A DNA stretch of 64,000 nt from Amycolatopsis mongoliensis (lineage in GTDB: Bacteria > Actinomycetota > Actinomycetes > Mycobacteriales > Pseudonocardiaceae), in assembly GCF_030285665.1 (NCBI RefSeq), contig NZ_CP127295.1, positions 1,984,001 to 2,048,000 of the forward strand. Reading direction: 5' to 3'. The notes under the pieces are model-generated. The model ran no database searches and had not been told where the DNA came from. It saw nothing but the letters and a program-made list of their open reading frames with translations. The translations under genes and the position numbers were made by a program. Positions 34,021 to 42,846 of the stretch are shown here, piece by piece (the stretch's first letter is position 1; each line of letters opens with the position of its first letter).

Positions 34021-34470
34021 GTGGGCCGCAAGTTCTCCTTCGAGGTCAACCGCACGAGCACCGCGCCGCCGGCCGCGTTGTTCGCGCTCGAAGCCGACGG
34101 CCCGCGCTGGGCGGAGTGGGGAAAGCCACTCATCGTGCAGGCCCGCTGGAAGCGCCAGGGCACCGGCGAGCCGGCCGGGGTCGGCGCCGTCCGCGAGGTC
34201 GGCCTCTGGCCGGTGCTGATCCGCGAGGAGACGATCGAGTACGAGCCCGGCCGCAAGCACGTCTACACGTTCTTCGGCGCCAACCCGATCAAGGACTACC
34301 GCGCCGAGGTGCTGTTCACGCCGACCGACACCGGCGGCACGCACCTGCGGTGGACCGGGTCGTTCACCGAGCCGGTCAGGGGCAGCGGCCCGATTCTGGC
34401 CGCCGGACTCGAACGGGTGATCCGACTGTTCTCCGGCAAGCTGGTCAAGGCGGCCGAAACCCGGCGCTGA
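34021..34470 (+). CDS. SRPBCC (START-like) protein
   Basis: A 149-residue helix-grip protein (FEVNRTSTAPPAALFALEADGPRWAEWGKP, KHVYTFFGANPIKDYRAEVLF, THLRWTGSFTEP, LERVIRLFSGKL). Such domains bind hydrophobic ligands or act in polyketide tailoring and lipid handling. GGGAGG at 34010-34015 supports the GTG at 34021. It is divergent from the FUSC exporter, which might move the same kind of ligand, but this is speculative. No catalytic residues can be assigned. Confidence 0.82.
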   Translation: MGRKFSFEVNRTSTAPPAALFALEADGPRWAEWGKPLIVQARWKRQGTGEPAGVGAVREVGLWPVLIREETIEYEPGRKHVYTFFGANPIKDYRAEVLFTPTDTGGTHLRWTGSFTEPVRGSGPILAAGLERVIRLFSGKLVKAAETRR

Positions 34471-34573
34471 CCTGGGTGGCCCCGGCCACACCAGATCAGC
34501 CGACGCAACTTCACCCCCCACCCCCACGTCACTCTTTCGTGTAGTTCTTCGCTACACGGAAGGGGGGCGCGGG

Positions 34574-35344
34574 ATGAAGCTCGTCGCAGCTGTGGCCGCC
34601 GCCGCGGCACTGGCACTGGCACTGACCGCCTGCTCGGCGAACGAGCCGGCGCAGCGGGAGTTCGGCACCAGCCAGCCGAACCCGGCGCCCGGGGGCGGGC
34701 CCGAGGCGACGACGTCGGCGCCGTACCCGTTCGGCACGGTCCAGCAGAAGGCACCGGCGATCGCGAACGGCCAGGTCCCGGTCGTCAAGCGGATCCCCAC
34801 CGACAAGCCGTACGTCTTCCTCACCATGGACGACGGCGCGGTCAAGGACCCCGGCGCGCTGAAGCTCATGCAGCAGAACGGGACCCACCCGGTGCTGTTC
34901 CTCAACCAGAAGTACGTGAAGGGCCACGAGGCCTACTTCAAGCAGATCCTCGACGCCACCGGCGCGACGCTCGGCGACCACACGGTCGACCACCCGAACC
35001 TCAAGGGCAAGCCGTACGAGTTCCAGCGCAAGGAGATCTGCGACGACGCGGACGACTTCCAGCGCGGGCTCGGCGTGCGGCCGTCGCTGTTCCGCCCGCC
35101 ATTCGGCAACTACGACCAGAACACGCTGCGCGCGGCGGCCGCGTGCGGGATGCGCGCCGCGGTGCTGTGGACGGCCGCGGTCAACGACGGGCACGTCCAG
35201 TTCCAGGCCGGGGACAAGCTCAAGCCGGGCGACGTCGTGCTGATGCACTTCCGCAAGACGTTCGCGGAGGACTACACGGCGTTCGTCGAGCAGGCGAAGA
35301 AGGACGGGCTCACCCCCGTCCCCCTGGCCGACTTCCTGGGTTAA
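34574..35344 (+). CDS. Polysaccharide deacetylase family lipoprotein (NodB-like)
   Basis: A 256-residue lipoprotein with lipobox LTAC (Cys near 16), a linker and a NodB domain. YVFLTMDDGAV carries the catalytic Asp-Asp pair, LGDHTVDHPNL the HxxxH metal site and LFRPPFGNYD the RPPxG motif; DVVLMHFRK is the late His strand. It probably removes N-acetyl groups from cell-wall or extracellular glycans. GGGGGGCGCGGG precedes the ATG. Its stop overlaps the convergent stop of the next gene by 4 nt. Confidence 0.87.
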   Translation: MKLVAAVAAAAALALALTACSANEPAQREFGTSQPNPAPGGGPEATTSAPYPFGTVQQKAPAIANGQVPVVKRIPTDKPYVFLTMDDGAVKDPGALKLMQQNGTHPVLFLNQKYVKGHEAYFKQILDATGATLGDHTVDHPNLKGKPYEFQRKEICDDADDFQRGLGVRPSLFRPPFGNYDQNTLRAAAACGMRAAVLWTAAVNDGHVQFQAGDKLKPGDVVLMHFRKTFAEDYTAFVEQAKKDGLTPVPLADFLG

Positions 35345-35814
35345 AGCACGACCGTCGGCGTCACGACGGTCCGGCGGCACGACACGTCACCGAGGTGCAC
35401 GAGGATCTGCGTCGTCCCGCGCGGCACGTTGTCGAGCACGAACCGGCCGCCTTCGTCGGCGGTCGTGGACGACGTCCCGTGCTCGGCGACCCGCACCTCG
35501 ACGCCGTACTGGCCGGCGGGCACGAGCCAGCCGTCGATGCGGTGCAGCTTGCCCATCTTGGTCAGGTTGATCATCACGGTCAGGTCGCTGACGGTGAAGG
35601 TGATCGTCCCGGTGCCGCCGCCGCGCACGCCGGCGAGGGTGTCCAGCCGTTCCCACCGCGCGACCTCGACGTCGAGGTCTTCGAGGGCGAGCGCGAACTG
35701 GACCCGCTGCACCAGGTCCTCCGGTGGCGGGTCCAGCTCGTCGAGAAAGCGGCCGATGCCGGCCAGGATCACCTCGTCGGAAAAGGCCTCGCCCGGCGCT
35801 CCGAGGTCGTTCAT
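35341..35814 (-). CDS. Carboxypeptidase-regulatory-like protein coupled to an ECF sigma factor
   Basis: A 157-residue protein. The N-terminal part is acidic and helical (FSDEVILAGIGRFLDELD, QRVQFALALEDLDVEVARWERL). From about residue 65 it is beta-rich, ending in a carboxypeptidase-regulatory-like fold (YGVEVRVAEHGTSSTTADEGGRFVLDNVP). It starts inside the end of the sigma gene (ATGA), so the two are co-translated, as seen for actinobacterial ECF units with similar partners. It may modulate the sigma factor, but no anti-sigma zinc motif or membrane helix is present. Confidence 0.68.
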   Translation of the reverse strand: MNDLGAPGEAFSDEVILAGIGRFLDELDPPPEDLVQRVQFALALEDLDVEVARWERLDTLAGVRGGGTGTITFTVSDLTVMINLTKMGKLHRIDGWLVPAGQYGVEVRVAEHGTSSTTADEGGRFVLDNVPRGTTQILVHLGDVSCRRTVVTPTVVL

Positions 35815-36416
35815 CGGCTTCCCCCTTCACTGGCGAGGAGATCGCGCATCTGGTCGAGGCAGCGCCCTCTGGTCGGTCCGACGCTGCCGCGGGGCATGCG
35901 CAGCGTCTCGGCGACGAGCTGGTACTCCGCGCGACCCGCGAGCACGGTCAGCCGGAGCAGGTCCTGACAGCGGTGGGGCAGCCGGACGAAGGCGCGCCAG
36001 ACCCGGCGGTCGCGGTCGGCGCGGACGGCTTCGTCTTCGGGTGCCGGTTGGGTGCTCGGCATGGCTTCGGCGACTTCGTCGCTCAGCGGCACGGGCTGCA
36101 CGCGGCGGCCGAAGGGGTGGGTGGCCTCGCGCCGGGTGGTCGTGATCAGCCAGGCGGCGAGGGCCTTCGGGTCCCTGAGCTTCCCGAGCTGGCTGAAGAG
36201 GGCGAGCCACACGGTCTGGACGACGTCCTCGGCGACCGAGCGGTCGAGGCCGTTGGCCCGGGCGACGTGCCAGACGAGCGGGGTCAGCTCGGCGACGAGG
36301 CGGTCCATCGCACGGCGGTCACCCTCCCGGGCGGCCTGCATGCACGCGGCGTGCAGCTCGGCGCCGGTCAAGCCCTCCCAAGGCGGGTCTACCTCTGTGG
36401 TTTGCACGTCGGTCAC
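35811..36416 (-). CDS. ECF-type sigma-70 factor
   Basis: A 201-residue sigma factor. Region 2 is visible as LVAELTPLVWHVARANGLDRSVAEDVVQTVWLALF followed by LRDPKALAAWLITTTRREA. Region 4 is FVRLPHRCQDLLRLTVLAG and AETLRMPRGSVGPTRGRCLDQ. Linker residues between them are rich in Pro and Glu. GAGGGG lies 9 nt before the GTG at 36416; this start is preferred over distant upstream ones. It forms an operon with the next gene. The usual anti-sigma factor is missing, so control may be by the partner protein or at transcription. Confidence 0.87.
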   Translation of the reverse strand: MTDVQTTEVDPPWEGLTGAELHAACMQAAREGDRRAMDRLVAELTPLVWHVARANGLDRSVAEDVVQTVWLALFSQLGKLRDPKALAAWLITTTRREATHPFGRRVQPVPLSDEVAEAMPSTQPAPEDEAVRADRDRRVWRAFVRLPHRCQDLLRLTVLAGRAEYQLVAETLRMPRGSVGPTRGRCLDQMRDLLASEGGSR

Positions 36417-36835
36417 GGTATCTGCCCCTCTTCGGAAAAGTCTTCGAGTCGGCTTCGGCAGTATCGCGGGTCCTTCGGGGGGAAGGAGCGTGCAGGTGGA
36501 TCTCGGATACATCAATTCACTTACTTCGTCGGTCGCGCTTCCGGTCAATGACGGCTGAGGGAGGTACCGGCCGGCGCGAGCGGGTGACCCACGCCGACCG
36601 GTACTCCCCTCCCTCAAGGGCCCGCTCCCCAACGGGCCCGCCGGATGTCCCCTCCCCCGAAGGGCACCCGGCCTACGGTGTCCGGAAGCCCCCTCGGCTC
36701 CCGGCCACCGCGCATCGCGAACTCGGCACCCCCTGCCTCGTTCCCATCTCCGTGCTTGGCTGCTCCACAGGACGCAGTGACGGGGCGGCCAGATACCCGA
36801 ACCGCGAACTTTTTTTGAAGATCGACGCAGTGCGG
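36417..36835. other. Intergenic region with three stacked hairpins
   Basis: About 420 bases without a gene, upstream of the sigma gene. Hairpin one spans 36556-36616: TGAGGGAGGTACCGG pairs with a CCGGTA block and CCTCCCTCA across a 4-nt bulge. Hairpin two (36618-36639) pairs GGGCCCG with CGGGCCC. Hairpin three (about 36640-36672) is imperfect. They may form an RNA leader of the sigma operon on the reverse strand, a terminator cluster or a repeat element. Confidence 0.5.
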
Positions 36836-37507
36836 CTAACCGATCACCGAACGTGCTTCGGCAAGCGTTTGCGCCCACCGCGCGTAGCCCGCCGGGCCGG
36901 GGTGGAAGCGATCGGACGCGAACGCGGCGGGGTCGAGCAGCCGCGGGTCCATGGGCAGGTGCGTGACGCCGGGGATCCGGGCGAGGGTGGCGGCGGCGCG
37001 GTCGAGGGCGGTCGAGCGGACCGCGAGGACGTCCCGCAGTGGCCTCGGCAGCGCCGGGAAGCGGGACATCGGCGGCACGCCGGCCAGCAGGACGTCGACC
37101 GGGCCGAGGCGCCGCCGCAGCTCGACGACCAGTGCCAGCAGGTCACGCCGGTAGCCCGCGGCCGTCCGGAGCTCGATGGTGTCGTTGACGCCGAGGGCGA
37201 TCACCACCAGGTCGGCCGGGCGGACCAGCGGGACCAGTTCGGCGCGGACGGTCCGGGCGTTGGCGCCGGTCCGGCCGACGGCCTGCCAGCGGACCGCCCG
37301 GCCGTCGCGCGCGAGCTCGCGGGCGAGGCAGCCGGTGAGCGCTTCCCCGTGGTGTCCCGCGCCGACGCCGTCCACTGTGGACTCGCCGAGCACGGCCAGG
37401 CGGAAGGGCTCGCCGGTGCCCGGCACGAGTCCGTCGGCCGGGCCCGCGGCGCCCGGGAGCCGCGGGGTCTTCCGCTTGACGTAGAGCGCTTGCGCCAGGA
37501 TCACCAT
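36836..37507 (-). CDS. SGNH/GDSL-type hydrolase
   Basis: A 223-residue hydrolase. Block I is LAVLGESTVDGVGAG (Ser in GES, instead of GDS), the Gly block is WQAVGRTGANARTVR, the Asn block VVIALGVNDTIEL, and the final Asp-His pair FASDRFHPGPAGY. These give the Ser-Gly-Asn-His set of a lipase/acylesterase. A short hydrophobic N-terminus (MVILAQALYVKRK) may hold it at the membrane. The substrate is unknown. It lies next to an oxidoreductase gene in the same direction with a 10-nt gap. Confidence 0.84.
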   Translation of the reverse strand: MVILAQALYVKRKTPRLPGAAGPADGLVPGTGEPFRLAVLGESTVDGVGAGHHGEALTGCLARELARDGRAVRWQAVGRTGANARTVRAELVPLVRPADLVVIALGVNDTIELRTAAGYRRDLLALVVELRRRLGPVDVLLAGVPPMSRFPALPRPLRDVLAVRSTALDRAAATLARIPGVTHLPMDPRLLDPAAFASDRFHPGPAGYARWAQTLAEARSVIG

Positions 37508-37517
37508 GGGTTCGAAG

Positions 37518-38126
37518 TTAGCCGTGGGCGATCGAAACCCCGGCCCTGACCAACGTGGGGTCCGCCACCGCGTCGAGCAGGAAGGCGGCGACGTCGGCGC
37601 GCCGGATGGTGAACGTGCGGACGTTCCCGTCGAGGCGGCTCGCGACCTTGCCCGTGCGCGGCCCGTCGAGCAGCATCGGCGGGCGGACCACGGTCCAGTC
37701 CACGTCGGACGCCGTGACCACGTCCTCCATCGCGAGCATGTCCGCCCAGCCGTGCTTGAGGAACGTGTTGAGCAGCGGTTTCACGAGCGTGCGGGTGAAG
37801 AAGCCGTCCCCTTCGGTGTGCATGCCGCTGGCGCTGACGACCAGCAGCCGCTTCGCCCCGGCCCCGAGCGCCGCGCGGGCGCCGTCCGCGCAGACCGTCG
37901 TGGGCCCGCGGTCGCGGGAACCCAGCGCCGAGATCACCGCGTCACGCCCCTCGATCGCGGCGGCCAGCTTCTCCCCTTCGTGCAGTTCCGCGACGACGAC
38001 GTGCGCCGGCAGCTTCAGCCGGGCGGGATCGCGGACGACGGCCGTGACCTCCCAGCCGCGGTCGAGCGCCTGCCCGACGACCTCGCGGCCGACGCCGCCG
38101 GTGGCTCCCAGGACGGTGATCTTCAT
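37518..38126 (-). CDS. NAD(P)-binding atypical short-chain oxidoreductase
   Basis: A 202-residue protein with the dinucleotide motif ITVLGATGGVGREVV, then RDAVISALGSRDRGPTTVCADG and VDWTVVRPPMLLDGPRTGKV; this is the NAD(P)H-binding atypical-SDR or NmrA-like group. It may reduce small carbonyls or sense redox state. GAGGAGG precedes the ATG at 38126. The divergent TetR gene shares a long operator with it, so it is very likely repressed by that TetR protein. Confidence 0.86.
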   Translation of the reverse strand: MKITVLGATGGVGREVVGQALDRGWEVTAVVRDPARLKLPAHVVVAELHEGEKLAAAIEGRDAVISALGSRDRGPTTVCADGARAALGAGAKRLLVVSASGMHTEGDGFFTRTLVKPLLNTFLKHGWADMLAMEDVVTASDVDWTVVRPPMLLDGPRTGKVASRLDGNVRTFTIRRADVAAFLLDAVADPTLVRAGVSIAHG

Positions 38127-38140
38127 GGTGGTTCCTCCTC

Positions 38141-38182
38141 GGTTAGTGAACACTCACCAGGTAGGGTGAGTGTTCACTAACC
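38141..38182. promoter_or_regulatory. Long dyad operator shared by the oxidoreductase and TetR genes
   Basis: GGTTAGTGAACACTCACC (38141-38158) and its exact reverse complement at 38165-38182 are separated by 6 nt. Each arm contains the smaller palindrome AGTGAACACT (or AGTGTTCACT), so two operators are packed side by side. It lies between the divergent starts. Confidence 0.85.
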
Positions 38183-38209
38183 GGACTGAGAAAGCACTGA
38201 GGAGCGGGC

Positions 38210-38773
38210 ATGGGAAGCCGCGAAGAGATCGTCGCCGCGGCAGCGAAGGTGATGCGCGAGCAGGGCTACGCCCATGCGACGACCAAGGTCATCGCGCAGA
38301 CCGCGGGCTACTCGGAGGCGATGCTCTACAAGCACTTCCGCGACAAGACCGACCTGTTTCTCAGCGTGCTCTCCGACGAGCTGCCGGCACTGGGCGCGAC
38401 CCTGGCCGAGCTGACCGCGGACCCCGGGCGGGCACCGCTGCGGGACAACCTCGTCCGCGTCGCGCGGCTCGGCGTGGCGTTCTACCTGGACAGTTTCCCG
38501 ATCGCCATCTCGATGTTCTCGTCACGGGAGTTGCTGCGCTCGCACCGGCAGCGAGTGGGTGGCGTCGGACCGCGCATTCCCCTGAAGGGCGTCGAGGACT
38601 ACCTGCGGGCCGAGGTGGAACTGGGAAGGCTCAAGGCGGGCACCGACGTCGAGGCGGCCGCTTCCCTGCTCCTCGGCGCGTGCTTCCAGCAGGCGTTCCT
38701 GGCCACGTTCGAAGAGCGCGAGCCGGCCGACCTCGCCGACCGGCTCGCGGACACCCTGCTCGCCGGGCTCTAG
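38210..38773 (+). CDS. TetR-family repressor
   Basis: A 187-residue TetR regulator. The DNA-binding domain is REEIVAAAAKVMREQGYAHATTKVIAQTAGYSEAMLYKHFRDKTDLFL. The C-terminal ligand domain is helical and ends DLADRLADTLLAGL. It is divergent from the oxidoreductase with a shared 42-bp dyad, so auto-repression and control of that enzyme are likely. The ligand is unknown. Its stop overlaps the convergent GbsR-like stop by 4 nt. Confidence 0.9.
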   Translation: MGSREEIVAAAAKVMREQGYAHATTKVIAQTAGYSEAMLYKHFRDKTDLFLSVLSDELPALGATLAELTADPGRAPLRDNLVRVARLGVAFYLDSFPIAISMFSSRELLRSHRQRVGGVGPRIPLKGVEDYLRAEVELGRLKAGTDVEAAASLLLGACFQQAFLATFEEREPADLADRLADTLLAGL

Positions 38774-39258
38774 GCGTTCTTCTCCTCGCGGAGCTTGTGC
38801 CAGCGCTCGTACATGCCGTTGAGCTCCTCCAGCATGAACGACAGGAAGTCCCGCATCTCGGCGAGCCGCTTCCCGGAGGGCGAGTCCTCGCCGAGGGCTT
38901 CGATGCCGTTCTCGGCCGCGTCGCGCCACATGACGATCATGCGGTCGCGCTTGAGGAACGTGGCGTACCAGAGGTCGTCGTAGAGGCGGTAGTGGTCGCG
39001 GCGCTCGCCGGGCTCGCGCTCCTTGGCGACCAGGCCGATCTGCTCCAGGTAGCGCACGGCACCGGAGATGGCCGCCGGACTGACCGACAGCTGCGCGGCC
39101 AGGTCGGCGGCGGTCAGCCGGCCCTCGTCTGTGGTCATCAGCGCGGCGAACACCCGCGCGGACATCCGCTGCATCCCGATCTGCGAAAGCACGAGCCCGA
39201 GGCTCTCGACGTACCGGCGGACGGCGTCTTCATCTCGCTTCGTGTCAGGCGTCGTCAT
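38770..39258 (-). CDS. GbsR/MarR-type regulator beside an ABC exporter
   Basis: A 162-residue winged-helix protein: ARVFAALMTTDEGRLTAADLAAQLSVSPAAISGAVRYLEQIGLVAKERE, then a helical C-terminus (MWRDAAENGIEALG, MYERWHKLREEKNA). It matches the GbsR group of MarR regulators. GGAGG lies about 10 nt before the ATG at 39258. It is divergent from the ABC transporter operon and probably represses it. Confidence 0.86.
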   Translation of the reverse strand: MTTPDTKRDEDAVRRYVESLGLVLSQIGMQRMSARVFAALMTTDEGRLTAADLAAQLSVSPAAISGAVRYLEQIGLVAKEREPGERRDHYRLYDDLWYATFLKRDRMIVMWRDAAENGIEALGEDSPSGKRLAEMRDFLSFMLEELNGMYERWHKLREEKNA

Positions 39259-39316
39259 CGGCCCATCCTCCCGTACCGCCCCCAGCAAGATCACTCGATC
39301 TAGACATTTTCTTAAC

Positions 39317-39332
39317 TTCACAACTTCGTGAA
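39317..39332. promoter_or_regulatory. Short dyad in the GbsR/ABC divergent promoter
   Basis: TTCAC (39317-39321) and GTGAA (39328-39332) form a small dyad in an A/T-rich stretch 20 nt before the ABC ATPase start. It is the best visible candidate for the regulator's operator, but short. Confidence 0.4.
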
Positions 39333-39352
39333 ATCAGTGTAGCTTCCGAAGC

Positions 39353-40249
39353 ATGGAAAACGCCATCGCGATCTCCGGCCTCCACAAGTCGTTCGGCCGG
39401 ACGAAGGCCCTCGACGGCCTCGATCTGCAGGTACCCGCTGGGGAGGTGCACGGCTTCCTCGGCCCGAACGGCGCCGGGAAGTCGACCACCGTCCGGGTCC
39501 TGCTCGGCTTGCTCCACGCGGACCTGGGGGACGTCCGGCTGCTCGGCGGCGACCCCTGGAAGGACGCGGCGAGCCTGCACCGCCGCCTGGCCTACGTGCC
39601 CGGCGACGTCAACCTCTGGCCCAACCTCTCCGGCGGCGAGGTGATCGACCTGCTCGGCCGCCTGCGCGGCGGGCTCGACGAGAAGCGCCGCGCCGAGCTC
39701 ATCGAGCGGTTCGACCTCGACCCGAAGAAGAAGGGGCGGACGTACTCGAAGGGCAACCGGCAGAAGGTCGCCATCGTCGCCGCCCTCGCCTCGCGGGTCG
39801 ACCTGCTGATCCTCGACGAGCCGACGTCCGGACTCGACCCGCTGATGGAGGCGACGTTCCAGTACGCCATCCAGGAGGAGCGCGAGCAGGGCCGGACCGT
39901 GCTGCTCTCCAGCCACATCCTCGCCGAGGTCGAGGCGCTGTGCGACAAGGTGAGCATCATCCGCAACGGCCGCACGGTCGAGTCCGGCACGCTGGCCGAG
40001 CTGCGCCACCTGACCCGGACGTCGATCACCGCCGAGCTCGCCGGACCGCCGAACGGGCTGGCCAAGCTGGCGAACATCCACGACCTCAAGGTCGACGGCA
40101 ACCGCGTCCGGTTCGACGTCGAGACGCGCTCGCTCGACGACGCCCTGCGCCAGCTCACCGAGGTCGGCGTCCGCAGCCTGGTCAGCCAGCCGCCGACGCT
40201 GGAAGAGCTGTTCTTGCGGCACTACACCACCGAAGCGAGCGCGAAATGA
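39353..40249 (+). CDS. ABC transporter ATP-binding protein
   Basis: A 298-residue ATPase. Walker [16 protein letters not shown], an ABC signature in the variant form YSKGNRQKV, Walker [15 protein letters not shown] and the H-loop [11 protein letters not shown] are all present. The last ~90 residues are an accessory domain seen in drug- and lantibiotic-type exporters. The Q-loop region is [16 protein letters not shown]. It overlaps the permease gene by 4 nt, forming one operon. It powers export through that permease; the divergent GbsR-like regulator suggests inducible expression. Confidence 0.92.
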   Translation: MENAIAISGLHKSFGRTKALDGLDLQVPAGEVHGFLGPNGAGKSTTVRVLLGLLHADLGDVRLLGGDPWKDAASLHRRLAYVPGDVNLWPNLSGGEVIDLLGRLRGGLDEKRRAELIERFDLDPKKKGRTYSKGNRQKVAIVAALASRVDLLILDEPTSGLDPLMEATFQYAIQEEREQGRTVLLSSHILAEVEALCDKVSIIRNGRTVESGTLAELRHLTRTSITAELAGPPNGLAKLANIHDLKVDGNRVRFDVETRSLDDALRQLTEVGVRSLVSQPPTLEELFLRHYTTEASAK

Positions 40250-41880
40250 CCGCGACGCTCGAGCGCCCCGCCGAGGTCGTGCCCACGCACGAGCTGGCCG
40301 GCACCTGGCACCTCACCCGGCTCGCGCTGCGCCGCGACCGCATCGTCCTGCCGATCTGGATCGTGCTGCTGAGCATCGTCCCGGCCAGCACGGTCAAGAC
40401 GTTCACGCAGTTCTACCCGACCGTCGCCGACCGGCAGGCCCTGCAGGCCGGCGCGAACACCAACCCGTCGTACGCGCTGCTCTACGGGCCGCCGTTCGAC
40501 CTGACCACCGCCGGCGGGTTCATCGCCTGGCGCACGTGCGGGTTCCTGGCGCTGCTCACCGGGCTGATGGTGGTCTTCACGGTCACCCGGCACACCCGCG
40601 CCGAGGAGGACACGGGCCGCGCGGAGCTGCTCGCGTCCGCGGTCGTCGGCCGGTACGCGGCGCTGACGTCGGCCGTCCTGGTGGCCGGCGGGGCGAGCGT
40701 GCTGATCGGCCTGATCCAGTACGGCAGCATGGTCGGCGCCGGGCTGCCCGCCGCCGGTTCACTCGCCTTGGGCGCGTCGGAAGCCTTGACGGGACTGGTC
40801 TTCACGGCCGTCGCGGCGGTCGCCGTCCAGCTCGCCGAGTACTCCCGCACGGCCAACGGGATCGGCACCGCCGTGGTCGGCGCCGCGTTCCTGCTGCGCG
40901 GCGCCGGAGACTCCACTGTGGACGCTCGCTGGCTGTCGTGGCTCTCGCCGATCGGCTGGGTGCAGCAGGTCCGCCCGTTCGCCGGGGAACGCTGGTGGGT
41001 GCTCCTGCTGCCGGCGGCCTTCGCGCTGGTCGTCGGCGCGGCCGGGTACTGGCTGCTGCCGCGGCGCGACGTCGGCGTCGGCATCCTGCCGCCGCGGCCG
41101 GGCCCGGCGCAGGCGGCGGCGGGCCTGCGGACGCCGTTCGCGCTCGCCTGGCGGCTGCACCGCGGCCCGCTGCTCGGCTGGACCGTCGGGATGGCCGTGG
41201 TCGGCGCGGTGTTCGGCTCGATCGCCAGCGGCATCGGCGGCCTGGTCGGCTCCAGCCCGCAGGCGCAGGAGATCATGGCGCGCCTCGGCGGCAGCGAGGC
41301 GCTCACGCAGGCGTTCCTCGCCGCCATGGCCGGGATGTTCGCGATGGTCGCGTCGCTGTACGGGATCCAGGCGGTGCTGCGCATGCGCGGCGAGGAAACC
41401 GCGATCCGGCTCGAACCGGTGCTGGCCACCAGCGTCGGCAAGCTGCGCTGGGCGGCGGGTCACCTCGTGTTCGCGTTCTTCGGCACGGCGTTGCTCCTGC
41501 TGGCCGGCGGGCTGTTCATGGGCCTGGCCAACGGGTTGCGCACCGGCGACGTCGGCGGCTCGGTCGGCAACTCCCTCGCCGGGATGCTCGTCCAGCTGCC
41601 CGCGGCGTGGGTCGTGGTCGCACTGGCGGTGACGATCTTCGGGCTGCTGCCGGGCTTTTCGGCCGCGGCCTGGGCCGTCGGCTCGCTGGCGCTGCTGCTG
41701 AGCCTGTTCGGCCCGGTCGTCAACCTGCCGCAGGCGGTGCTGGACGTGTCACCGTTCCAGCACCCGCCGAAGATCCCCGGCCAGGAGCTCGTCGCGACCC
41801 CGCTCGTCTGGCTCACCGCGATCGCGGCCGTCGCCCTGGTCGCCGGCCTGGTGGGCTGGCGGCGCCGGGACGTCGGCTAG
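40246..41880 (+). CDS. ABC exporter permease (two fused six-helix halves)
   Basis: A 544-residue integral membrane protein with about twelve helices in two halves (start near residue 30 and near 300), resembling tetronasin/polyketide antibiotic export permeases such as TnrB3. Each half begins with an amphipathic segment ([17 protein letters not shown] and [15 protein letters not shown]). It is translationally coupled to the ATPase. The substrate is probably a polyketide-like antibiotic, lipid or similar hydrophobic compound (inference from family). Confidence 0.87.
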   Translation: MTATLERPAEVVPTHELAGTWHLTRLALRRDRIVLPIWIVLLSIVPASTVKTFTQFYPTVADRQALQAGANTNPSYALLYGPPFDLTTAGGFIAWRTCGFLALLTGLMVVFTVTRHTRAEEDTGRAELLASAVVGRYAALTSAVLVAGGASVLIGLIQYGSMVGAGLPAAGSLALGASEALTGLVFTAVAAVAVQLAEYSRTANGIGTAVVGAAFLLRGAGDSTVDARWLSWLSPIGWVQQVRPFAGERWWVLLLPAAFALVVGAAGYWLLPRRDVGVGILPPRPGPAQAAAGLRTPFALAWRLHRGPLLGWTVGMAVVGAVFGSIASGIGGLVGSSPQAQEIMARLGGSEALTQAFLAAMAGMFAMVASLYGIQAVLRMRGEETAIRLEPVLATSVGKLRWAAGHLVFAFFGTALLLLAGGLFMGLANGLRTGDVGGSVGNSLAGMLVQLPAAWVVVALAVTIFGLLPGFSAAAWAVGSLALLLSLFGPVVNLPQAVLDVSPFQHPPKIPGQELVATPLVWLTAIAAVALVAGLVGWRRRDVG

Positions 41881-42356
41881 CGCGGCTTCAGCTCGTGGCC
41901 GGGTCCGGCCACCAGCTGGGCCTGCGGCCCCGCCTTCCCGCAGGCGGGGCCGCCCGGTTCGGTGAAGGCGGGGGTGACGGCCACGGTGTGCGGCTTGCCG
42001 TCGTCGAAGCGGACGGTGACCCGGATCGGCTCGGCCGGCAGGCCCGGGATGTCGGCGAAGCCCTGCAGGCCGCCGGTCGGGACCATCGAAGCGCCACAGG
42101 AGCTGTCCGGGCCGGTTCCCGTGCAGGACGTCGGCCCCGCGGCCGTCTCGGGGAAGAGGCCGACCGGGCGCGTGACGCACTGGCCGCCCCAGCACGCCTC
42201 GAGCGTCGCGCGGGTGATGCCCGCGGGGTCCGGGACGGTCAGGCCGATGCCGACCGGGGTGCCGATGGCCGGGCACCCGGCCTCCGTCCCCGAGCCGGCC
42301 TGGCCGCACCCCGCGGTGACGAGCACGATTGCCGCGATCCACCGAATTCTTCGCAT
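41877..42356 (-). CDS. Small Cys-rich lipoprotein
   Basis: A 159-residue exported protein. The signal MRRIRWIAAIVLVTAGCG has a lipobox-like VTAGC. Several cysteines (GCPA, EACWGGQC, SCTGTGPDSSC, PACGKAG) probably form disulphides. A beta-rich core (RVTVRFDDGKPHTVAVTPAF) follows. No family is recognised. The ATG at 42356 is chosen because the lipoprotein signal starts there. Its end overlaps the convergent ABC permease stop by 4 nt. Confidence 0.68.
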   Translation of the reverse strand: MRRIRWIAAIVLVTAGCGQAGSGTEAGCPAIGTPVGIGLTVPDPAGITRATLEACWGGQCVTRPVGLFPETAAGPTSCTGTGPDSSCGASMVPTGGLQGFADIPGLPAEPIRVTVRFDDGKPHTVAVTPAFTEPGGPACGKAGPQAQLVAGPGHELKPR

Positions 42357-42395
42357 GCCGATCAGACGGAGACACTCGCGCGCGGGTTGCACGAG

Positions 42396-42719
42396 TCAGT
42401 CGCGCCAGACACTGGTCAACGACAAGGCGGGCGAGGTCGACGTCGGTGTGGTGGAGGTCGGCGAAGGGGTCACCGTCACCGCCACGACGCTCGTGGTGGT
42501 GCTCGGCGGCGAGGTCGTGACCGACGTGACGGTGGAGGGCGGCACCGACGCGGTCACGGTGACCGGCACGGCGGGCACGGTGCTGGTCGGCGGGGCGACG
42601 ACGTCGGCGGGTTTGGGGGCATGCCGCCCCGCGACGAGCAGCGCGGCCACCAGCAACCCGGTGGCGAACCCCGCCAGCCCGGTCACCGCGGCGGAGCCCC
42701 AGGTAGGTCGGCCGTGCAT
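42396..42719 (-). CDS. Membrane-anchored Ser/Thr/Pro-rich protein
   Basis: A 107-residue protein with one membrane helix (SAAVTGLAGFATGLLVAALLVAG) and a low-complexity extracytoplasmic tail made of Ser, Thr, Pro and Val (VTVTASVPPSTVTSVTTSPPS). GAGGGGG precedes the ATG at 42719. It lies just upstream of the small lipoprotein in the same direction and may be co-transcribed with it. The tail could be O-glycosylated. Function unknown. Confidence 0.65.
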   Translation of the reverse strand: MHGRPTWGSAAVTGLAGFATGLLVAALLVAGRHAPKPADVVAPPTSTVPAVPVTVTASVPPSTVTSVTTSPPSTTTSVVAVTVTPSPTSTTPTSTSPALSLTSVWRD

Positions 42720-42800
42720 CCGGTCACCCCCTCGCCACGCGCAGCGCAGGTACGAGGACTAACTCGCGTTGATCTTAGCTTCTGTTACCTACCGTGCGAC

Positions 42801-42829
42801 TTGAGTCTGCTTGACTCAACTTTGTTGAG
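42801..42829. promoter_or_regulatory. Overlapping dyads upstream of the MFS gene
   Basis: TTGAGTC (42801-42807) pairs with GACTCAA (42813-42819), and CTCAAC (42815-42820) pairs with GTTGAG (42824-42829). The two dyads share a half-site and lie about 20 nt before the MFS start, so a repressor site is likely. Confidence 0.55.
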
Positions 42830-42846
42830 CGTGGCACGTTGGGATC

